A DNA stretch of 38,731 nucleotides from Paenibacillus polymyxa (GTDB lineage Bacteria; Bacillota; Bacilli; Paenibacillales; Paenibacillaceae): assembly GCF_018614975.1 (NCBI RefSeq), contig NZ_JAGGNR010000034.1, positions 1 to 38,731 on the forward strand, written 5' to 3'. A program made the position numbers and the translations under genes. The notes beneath the pieces were generated by a model that made no database searches, was not told the origin of the DNA, and was given only the letters and a program-made list of their open reading frames with translations. Positions 33,769 to 38,731 of the stretch are shown one piece after another (position 1 is the first letter of the stretch; each line of letters begins with the position of its first letter).

Positions 33769-34860
33769 ATGTCGGCATTACTCAAGACTGGCAGTCTCAA
33801 AATGAGGATCATCTGGGCGGTTGTACTCATCATGATGTGTCTTGCTCCACTAATCTCCACGGAGTTTCGTCTGAGTCTGTTAGCCAAGTTTTTGGCGCTG
33901 GCGATTCTGGCCATTGGTCTCGATCTAATCTGGGGATATGGGGGTGTGCTGAGTCTTGGGCATGGGGTGTTCTTTGGTCTGGGTGGATACGCGATGGCGA
34001 TGTATCTGAAGCTTCAGGCCAGTGGAGCCACGCTTCCTGATTTTATGGGATGGAGTGGTCTCAGTGGTCTGCCGTGGTTCTGGGAACCATTTCGCTCTTT
34101 CCCCGTGGCGCTGTTATTGGGGATAGCCCTTCCGGCATTGCTCGCCTTAGCCCTGGGCTGGTTTACGTTCCGTAACCGGATCACCGGTGTTTATTTTACC
34201 ATCCTGACTCAGGCCTTGGTTCTCATTACGGTAACATTGTTTGTTGGTAAACAGGAATGGACGGGTGGAACAAATGGCATTACCGGATATAATTCAATCT
34301 TTGGTTTTACACTTCATTCCGCTGGAACAACAATAGTTCTCTACTATATAACGCTTGCTGTTCTGGTGATCGCGTATGTGCTCTGTCGTCGAATGGTGAA
34401 CAGTCGGTTCGGCCAAGTGCTCGAAGCTGCGCGTGATGGAGAGAATCGGGTGCGATTCCTTGGATATGATCCGGCAGGATATAAAACGCTGGCTTTTGCT
34501 TTTTCCGGTGCGCTTGCAGGCATCGCGGGCATGTTGTTTGTTCTTCAGGTGGGTATTATCTCGCCATCGATGATGGGGATTGTGCCCTCCATTGAGATGG
34601 TCCTGTGGGTTGCATTGGGTGGTCGCGGTACGCTTATTGGAGCGGTCATCGGAGCGGTAGTGCTGAATGCAGGCAAAACAGGCATAAGCGAGGCTTATCC
34701 CGAAGGGTGGCTGTTCGTCATTGGCGGACTCTTTGTAACAGTAGTTTTGTTCATGCCAAACGGTATTGTAGGTGTATATCGTCATGTTGTTCGCTTGCTG
34801 AAGCGGAGAGGAGAGAGTGCGCATGTCCAAGTCACTCGGGAAAAACCTAAAGTCTACTGA
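33769..34860 (+). CDS. urtC: Urea ABC transporter permease UrtC
   Basis: A 363-residue LivM-type permease with about ten hydrophobic segments. Landmarks are 'GYGGVLSLGHGVFFGLGGYAMAMYL', 'GNKQEWTGGTNGITG'-like sequence (VGKQEWTGGTNGITGY, characteristic of UrtC) and 'RFLGYDPAGYKTLAFAFSGALAGIAGML', the loop touching the ATPases. ATG follows AAAAAGGGGG; it lies 21 bases after urtB and overlaps urtD by 38 bases. Confidence 0.94.
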   Translation: MSALLKTGSLKMRIIWAVVLIMMCLAPLISTEFRLSLLAKFLALAILAIGLDLIWGYGGVLSLGHGVFFGLGGYAMAMYLKLQASGATLPDFMGWSGLSGLPWFWEPFRSFPVALLLGIALPALLALALGWFTFRNRITGVYFTILTQALVLITVTLFVGKQEWTGGTNGITGYNSIFGFTLHSAGTTIVLYYITLAVLVIAYVLCRRMVNSRFGQVLEAARDGENRVRFLGYDPAGYKTLAFAFSGALAGIAGMLFVLQVGIISPSMMGIVPSIEMVLWVALGGRGTLIGAVIGAVVLNAGKTGISEAYPEGWLFVIGGLFVTVVLFMPNGIVGVYRHVVRLLKRRGESAHVQVTREKPKVY

Positions 34861-35632
34861 GGAGTCAGCGGTGTTGGTAGCCGAGGACATTACCGTAGCC
34901 TTTGGTGGGTTCGTTGCTGTCAAAGGCATGAATCTGAAGCTGCATGAACATGACCTGCATTTTCTGATCGGACCCAATGGCGCAGGGAAAACAACGATGC
35001 TGGATGTGATATGCGGCAAAACAAAACCCATGTCCGGCTCGGTGAAGATGGCCGATGGTACGGAATTAACACGACTGAAGGAGCACCAGATTGTTCGCAA
35101 AGGTGTGGGACGCAAATTCCAGGCGCCATCGATCTTTGCGGGTCTGACGGTACAGGAGAATCTGACGCTGGCGGCGGAGACTCGCCGTTCCCCTTTGCAA
35201 GCCATCGGTATTCGTCGCTATGGGAAGATGAGTGCTGCCATGGAGCATGTTACCCTCCAGATTGGTCTGCAAGACCGCGTTGATGCTCGTGCAGGTGCGT
35301 TATCGCATGGGGAGAAGCAGTGGCTGGAGATTGGCATGCTGCTTCTGCAGGAGCCGCGGGTGTTGTTGCTGGACGAACCGGCCGCAGGCATGACGGATGA
35401 AGAAACACACAAGACCGGGCGGCTTCTGCAAGAGATTGCGCGTGAACGCTCGGTTGTGGTGGTGGAGCATGATATGGAGTTTGTACGAGAGTTCGCAGCC
35501 AAGGTGACGGTAATGCATGAAGGGAAACTGCTGAAGGAAGGTACGATGGCAGAGATACAGGCAGACCCGAAAGTGGCAGAAGTGTATCTGGGCAAAAGGA
35601 GGGATGACCATGCTGTCACTGCAACGAATTGA
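34823..35632 (+). CDS. urtD: Urea ABC transporter ATPase UrtD
   Basis: A 269-residue LivG-type ATPase. Walker A GPNGAGKTT, signature LSHGEKQWLEIGML (LSHGE in place of LSGGQ, usual for UrtD), Walker B 'LLLDEPAAGMTDEE' and H-loop 'VVVEHDMEFV'. ATG 34823 is used, after GGAGAGGAGAG; GTG 34817 is an alternative. It overlaps both urtC and urtE, so the three are coupled. Confidence 0.94.
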   Translation: MSKSLGKNLKSTEESAVLVAEDITVAFGGFVAVKGMNLKLHEHDLHFLIGPNGAGKTTMLDVICGKTKPMSGSVKMADGTELTRLKEHQIVRKGVGRKFQAPSIFAGLTVQENLTLAAETRRSPLQAIGIRRYGKMSAAMEHVTLQIGLQDRVDARAGALSHGEKQWLEIGMLLLQEPRVLLLDEPAAGMTDEETHKTGRLLQEIARERSVVVVEHDMEFVREFAAKVTVMHEGKLLKEGTMAEIQADPKVAEVYLGKRRDDHAVTATN

Positions 35633-36305
35633 ATCCGGCTACGGGGAAAGCAATGTGCTTCGTGGTGTGAACCTGGATATACAGCCTGGACAGGTGGTGT
35701 GTCTGATGGGCCGTAACGGTGTAGGGAAAACAACGTTGATGAAAACATTAATGGGGCTGCTCAAAACACGCAAGGGTAGTATTCAGTGGCAAAATCAGGA
35801 GTTATCCACCTTGGACACAGCCAAGCGGGCAAGGGCGGGGATCGGTTATGTACCGCAAGGGCGGGAGATTTTCCCGCAGCTTACGGTGAAAGAAAATTTA
35901 TTGCTCGGTCTGGAGACAAGTGCGCCGGGAGTAAAAACGTTCCCGGAGGATGTGCTGGCGATGTTTCCAGTGCTTGCTACGATGTATGGACGGCAGGGCG
36001 GGGATCTGAGTGGTGGACAGCAGCAACAGTTGGCATTCGCCCGAGCATTGGCTTCGCGTCCGGGGTTGTTGCTACTTGATGAGCCGACAGAAGGCATCCA
36101 GCCTTCTATCGTGGAGGACATTCGACAGGTTATTTTGCAGCTTAAGGCACAGGGGAACCTCTCGGTTCTGCTGGTAGAGCAGAGTATTGATTTTGTACGA
36201 AGTGCCGCAGATTACATCTATATCATGGACAAAGGAACCATAACCCTGCATGGGACACCGCAAGAACTGGATATGTCGCAGTTTGAACATCATCTCTCCG
36301 TGTAA
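35610..36305 (+). CDS. urtE: Urea ABC transporter ATPase UrtE
   Basis: A 231-residue LivF-type ATPase. Walker A GRNGVGKTT, 'YVPQGREIFPQLTVKENL' (the Q-loop block of the LivF/UrtE class), signature LSGGQQQQLAFARAL, Walker B 'LLLDEPTEGIQPSIV' and H-loop region 'LLVEQSIDFV'. ATG 35610 fits AAAGGAGGG; an ATG six bases earlier touches that site. Last gene of urtABCDE. Confidence 0.94.
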   Translation: MLSLQRIESGYGESNVLRGVNLDIQPGQVVCLMGRNGVGKTTLMKTLMGLLKTRKGSIQWQNQELSTLDTAKRARAGIGYVPQGREIFPQLTVKENLLLGLETSAPGVKTFPEDVLAMFPVLATMYGRQGGDLSGGQQQQLAFARALASRPGLLLLDEPTEGIQPSIVEDIRQVILQLKAQGNLSVLLVEQSIDFVRSAADYIYIMDKGTITLHGTPQELDMSQFEHHLSV

Positions 36306-36336
36306 TTTTAGTTAGTGTGGCGAGTGGAGAGAGGTT

Positions 36337-36972
36337 TCAGGAACGCTTGTCCAGGATATTGGAGTATTTCGGATATAACCGCCGGATGCATTCCGGGCAG
36401 ATGTCATGGGTGAATTCAGCGTGGGTATGCTTCTCCAGATAACTCTCAACGGAGTTCCAGTGTTCCTCTTCGTCCTTGATTTGTTTGCAGACTGCGCAAA
36501 TAGGCAGCAGTCCTCGCAAGGTGCGCACTTCAGACAATGCCTTCTTTAATTGGTGTTCTGTCTTTCTCTGTTCGGTAATATCCATGTGTGCAATCAAAGC
36601 GAGATCGGTATCCAGAATTGAATTTGCATAAGATAGAGGGGTGAGTTCTACACGAAACCACCTCTTTTCGTTGTATACAGTATACACGCAGATGTCATAT
36701 GTATGATTTCGATTAAAGGGTATTCCGCGTTCTTTCAAATTCTGTGCGACAAGTGCCATGTTAGTGTTCTTGCCTCGTATTGCCCAGGCTTCCGTCAGAT
36801 GCAAGTAATGTTTATGACTACTGTGTGTATCCGGGTTTGGTGAGCATTGACCGAGTCCCTGTTGCCAGGCACGGTTACAACTTTGGATAATCCAATTGTG
36901 ATCAACGATAATGAGCTGGTGACGGATGGACTGGAACGACAGCCTCTCCAGATCGGATGTAACATGTCTCAT
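36337..36972 (-). CDS. PAS-domain protein with C-terminal Cys-rich module
   Basis: A 211-residue soluble protein. A PAS fold spans about residues 10-130 ('IVDHNWIIQSCNRAWQQGLG', 'RWFRVELTPLSYANSI', 'MDITEQRKTEHQLKKAL'). It ends in the 'LPICAVCKQIKDEEEHWNSVESYLEKHTHAEFTHDICPECIRRLYP' module, whose two CxxC pairs could bind zinc and which is usually found in sensor kinases and diguanylate cyclases. There is no kinase, GGDEF or HTH output domain, so it probably signals through protein contact. ATG follows AAAGGAGG. It lies 26 bases after a small HTH gene on the same strand. Confidence 0.8.
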   Translation of the reverse strand: MRHVTSDLERLSFQSIRHQLIIVDHNWIIQSCNRAWQQGLGQCSPNPDTHSSHKHYLHLTEAWAIRGKNTNMALVAQNLKERGIPFNRNHTYDICVYTVYNEKRWFRVELTPLSYANSILDTDLALIAHMDITEQRKTEHQLKKALSEVRTLRGLLPICAVCKQIKDEEEHWNSVESYLEKHTHAEFTHDICPECIRRLYPKYSNILDKRS

Positions 36973-36998
36973 GATGGGACCCTCCTTTGGCAGAAATC

Positions 36999-37202
36999 TT
37001 ATCTCAGTTCATCTGGAATATCCAAAATATCAGCGACCAGGTGCCTGAATCGGGTTGCTTTGCGTGTGCCGTGAATAAGATTGGATAAACGATAGGGTGG
37101 GATGCCATGCTGTTCACAAAAGGTCTTCTGGTCCACTTGAAGTTCGGTTAGCCGTCGTTTGATGGCCCATCCGAACGGAGTAACTGGTTTTTTCTTGTTC
37201 AA
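36999..37202 (-). CDS. Small HTH (XRE-like) DNA-binding protein
   Basis: A 67-residue basic protein with 'FGWAIKRRLTELQVDQKTFCEQHGIPPYRLSNLIHG', the pattern of small phage-type repressors in Bacillales, and 'ADILDIPDEL' at the end. The start is TTG after AGGGGTGA. It is followed by the PAS-domain gene, and the two likely form an operon in which PAS input modulates the HTH protein; this pairing is an inference. Confidence 0.75.
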   Translation of the reverse strand: MNKKKPVTPFGWAIKRRLTELQVDQKTFCEQHGIPPYRLSNLIHGTRKATRFRHLVADILDIPDELR

Positions 37203-37387
37203 AAGGGTTCACCCCTGGTTAGAATGTAGTATTCAGCCGCCCTTTCTTCATGTAGAATATATAGAAATGCGAGCTGTATGTTTCATTATATACGTAAATT
37301 CGTCATCTAACAATTAAAAAAGACGGAAAAAAGTGTATTTTGTGATCATAAATGGCGTAAATACGTAAATAAAACAAATAAAATGAC

Positions 37388-37425
37388 AAAAAACACGTCG
37401 GCAAGGAGGTTGCCGCGTGTTTTTT
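37388..37425. terminator. Terminator downstream of the second ureF
   Basis: AAAAAACACG-CGGCAA pairs with TTGCCG-CGTGTTTTTT around GGAGG; A- and T-runs on either side make it bidirectional. The 37203-37468 gap shows nothing else besides the promoter region of the HTH gene. Confidence 0.85.
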
Positions 37426-37468
37426 GGTTTGTCTGAATGAAGGGGAGCAGGTATGAGAAGGAAGGGGA

Positions 37469-38176
37469 TTAGGCCCTGTAGGCATGAAGTCCAGCTCCAA
37501 GCATATGGAAACTGGGGAAAAACGATTTCATGGACATCGAGGTTGGCTGTGCCAGTCCATCCGCAGCCGAGGCGCTGACGGTCTTCCATTCATTCTCCAG
37601 ATCTGTGGCCAGGCGGACCATCAGATCCTTGGTTGTATCGTTGTTCAGGGGGATGACTTTGGAGGCTTCGGTTATGCAGGCATTCATGGCTGAATGCAGG
37701 TAACCAAGGACCGCCTCCTCGACCGGGATGTCGAGGTGGTGGTTAATCCAGGCGTGAACAGTGGAGAGGCAGCCGACCGAATCGTATTTGGCAAAGATCT
37801 GTTCGAGCTGGCTGAACTCAATCCAGGGGTGCAGAGCGCGTGCGAGTCTGATCAATCGTTTACCCATGGCGGCAGCTTGTTCTCTGAGATCTCCAGGGGT
37901 TCGCTGAACATGGACGAGCTTGTCGATCAGAGCCATCCGCCATGCATCCTTGTGATCTGCTGCGGTATAGATGCCTTTGATGGCCATGCCTTCAAGACGA
38001 ACGATGCTGGGATGCAACTGACAACGCATGAATGATTCGAGATCTTCAGCATTACGAATGGTACCCTCCCTGATATGGATATCCATGCCGAAGGAATGGG
38101 TGAACCCTCCAACCTGAATAGAGGAATCAAGCAGTTTGACATAATCGAGCAGCTTATTCCCACGGTTCACAATCAT
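37469..38176 (-). CDS. Divergent second UreF-like protein (orphan paralogue)
   Basis: About 235 residues, aligning end to end with the operon UreF until the last 35 or so: 'NKLLDYVKLLDSSIQVGGFTHSFGMD', 'RLEGMAIKGIY', 'MGKRLIRLARALHPWIEFS' and 'TKDLMVRLATDLENEW' match the corresponding UreF blocks, at roughly half of positions by eye. Differences touch normally conserved sites: Pro of 'LPIGGF' is Gln, the Tyr of 'GLEAY' is His, and the C-terminal 'RLFMS' tail is replaced by unrelated sequence. No other urease gene is nearby. ATG 38176 (AGGAGG three bases upstream) or GTG 38170 (nine bases) may be the start. A GlnR/TnrA-type box sits just upstream. Confidence 0.85.
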   Translation of the reverse strand: MIVNRGNKLLDYVKLLDSSIQVGGFTHSFGMDIHIREGTIRNAEDLESFMRCQLHPSIVRLEGMAIKGIYTAADHKDAWRMALIDKLVHVQRTPGDLREQAAAMGKRLIRLARALHPWIEFSQLEQIFAKYDSVGCLSTVHAWINHHLDIPVEEAVLGYLHSAMNACITEASKVIPLNNDTTKDLMVRLATDLENEWKTVSASAADGLAQPTSMSMKSFFPSFHMLGAGLHAYRA

Positions 38177-38197
38177 TCGCCTCCTGTGTTCGTTAAA

Positions 38198-38214
38198 TGT
38201 CACTTAAAGTAACA
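38198..38214. promoter_or_regulatory. GlnR/TnrA-type box upstream of the second ureF
   Basis: TGTCA-CTTAAAG-TAACA matches TGTNA-N7-TNACA at all fixed bases. It is centred about 30 bases before the start codon, and a TATAAA lies at its upstream edge on the minus strand, so it would cover the transcription start, the position of a repressor site. Confidence 0.6.
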
Positions 38215-38565
38215 TTTATATTCCTTTTTGTTTGTTTTATGTTTGAAAATCCGAATTATATGATAGTTATCATCCCATAAATGTCCGCTTTTTGTCAATA
38301 GTATCAGTAAAATTTAATGTATAGAATCTAAATCTAAATTTTGTGTTATTTTAATTAACTTTTAATGTTATATAAATGAATCAACAAAATCAGTTCAAGG
38401 GGGAAAAGAGGGGATAAAATTAAATAATATGCAGTTCATGGATAAACATGACGAGAATATGCGTTTTTAAGGAAAATACCTAGCTGAAAAAGAAGTATTA
38501 AAAAAAACTTTACTTTTAGTTCTGAACTCGGTATAATCAGTTCTGTTGCCGATTATTTACGACAT
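38215..38565. other. AT-rich intergenic region, second ureF to tRNA-Leu
   Basis: About 350 bases with no credible gene. A 14-base dyad ATGATA-GT-TATCAT at 38260-38273 lies about 85 bases upstream of the ureF-like start and may be an operator. The right part holds the tRNA-Leu promoter. Very low GC compared with neighbouring genes. Confidence 0.5.
38509..38537 (+). promoter_or_regulatory. Promoter of tRNA-Leu copy 2
   Basis: TTTACT, 17-base spacer, perfect TATAAT; the tRNA starts 28 bases later. Confidence 0.7.
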
Positions 38566-38651
38566 GCGGTCGTGGTGGAATGGCAGACACGCTATCTTGA
38601 GGGGGTAGTGGGCGTATGCCCGTGGAGGTTCGAGTCCTCTCGACCGCATCA
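38564..38651 (+). repeat. 88-bp direct repeat, right copy (tRNA-Leu)
   Basis: Matches 25570-25657 at 86 of 88 positions in the same orientation. The two differences are a compensating pair in the variable-arm stem. Confidence 0.9.
38566..38648 (+). tRNA. tRNA-Leu (GAG), copy 2
   Basis: Same cloverleaf as the copy at 25572; the variable-arm stem is GGGC-GTAT-GCCC instead of GGGT-GTAT-ACCC. It has its own promoter and terminator, so it is an independent, apparently functional gene. CCA is not encoded. Confidence 0.96.
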
Positions 38652-38665
38652 TATGAACGATTAAG

Positions 38666-38702
38666 AAGAAGCTTTCCATTAATGGAAAGCTTCTTTTTTT
38701 TG
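38666..38702 (+). terminator. Terminator of tRNA-Leu copy 2
   Basis: AAGAAGCTTTCCATT pairs perfectly with AATGGAAAGCTTCTT, followed by TTTTTTT. Confidence 0.9.
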
Positions 38703-38731
38703 TCTGTGCACCTAGCCAAGCTAGACACAAC

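Noticed and set aside
38344..38360. TGTTA-TTTTAAT-TAACT as a fourth GlnR/TnrA box
   Set aside because: One fixed base is wrong, it lies in very AT-rich sequence where such matches are expected, and it is far from any start codon.
25655..38565. Integrative element or prophage
   Set aside because: Despite tRNA repeats and small phage-type HTH genes, there is no integrase, excisionase, transposase, conjugation or phage structural gene.
1..38731. CRISPR array
   Set aside because: No regularly spaced short direct repeats were found; the only long repeats are the two tRNA-Leu genes.

Overview
The window looks like a chromosomal segment of a Gram-positive, spore-forming Paenibacillus-type bacterium (order Bacillales). 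The clues are strong AGGAGG-type ribosome binding sites, frequent TTG and GTG starts, Rho-independent terminators after most units, sporulation genes (a YdcC/GerS-like lipoprotein and the cortex regulator CmpA), an S-layer-anchored exoprotein, and a gene order that partly matches the Bacillus subtilis ydcC-alr-ndoAI-ndoA / ydcI(tex)-cmpA-ydcK-trnS region.

Layout. 1-10.1 kb: a secreted DUF5050-like protein, an ABC-2 exporter pair, a divergent HSP90-family chaperone coupled to a helical-repeat partner gene, an S-layer serine hydrolase, and a DUF3169 membrane protein with its small HTH regulator. 10.2-11.0 kb: a scar in which a divergent MFS transporter/SgrR-like regulator pair has lost both 5' halves, leaving two C-terminal stubs head to head. 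11.1-21.3 kb: a conserved core of YdcC-like lipoprotein, alanine racemase, EndoAI antitoxin, EndoA toxin, a GH36 alpha-galactosidase (where B. subtilis has the sigB module), Tex, the small cmpA gene on the opposite strand, an unknown 118-residue protein and SprT-like protein, then tRNA-Asn and tRNA-Ser. 21.7-25.0 kb: an ArsR-type regulator divergent from a flavin-reductase-like protein, then a DeoR regulator/HAD phosphatase pair. 25.3-25.7 kb: tRNA-Glu, tRNA-Lys, tRNA-Leu(GAG).

25.7-38.6 kb: a urea-nitrogen block between two almost identical, same-orientation tRNA-Leu(GAG) genes. It holds an XRE regulator, the urease operon ureABCFGD (minus strand, no ureE), the divergent urea ABC transporter urtABCDE (plus strand), an HTH-PAS gene pair, and a second, divergent ureF paralogue. 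Three exact matches to the GlnR/TnrA consensus (TGTNA-N7-TNACA) lie in this block: two in the ureA-urtA intergenic region (one overlapping a good -35 TTGACA) and one just upstream of the second ureF. The transporter would bring in urea, urease would release ammonia, and the whole set appears to be under global nitrogen control.

Most notable for follow-up: the orphan UreF paralogue with its own nitrogen-control box, the tRNA-Leu direct repeats flanking the urea block, the PurR-box-like dyad in the urtA leader, and the fused MFS/SgrR deletion scar. No CRISPR array, transposase, integrase or prophage gene was seen.
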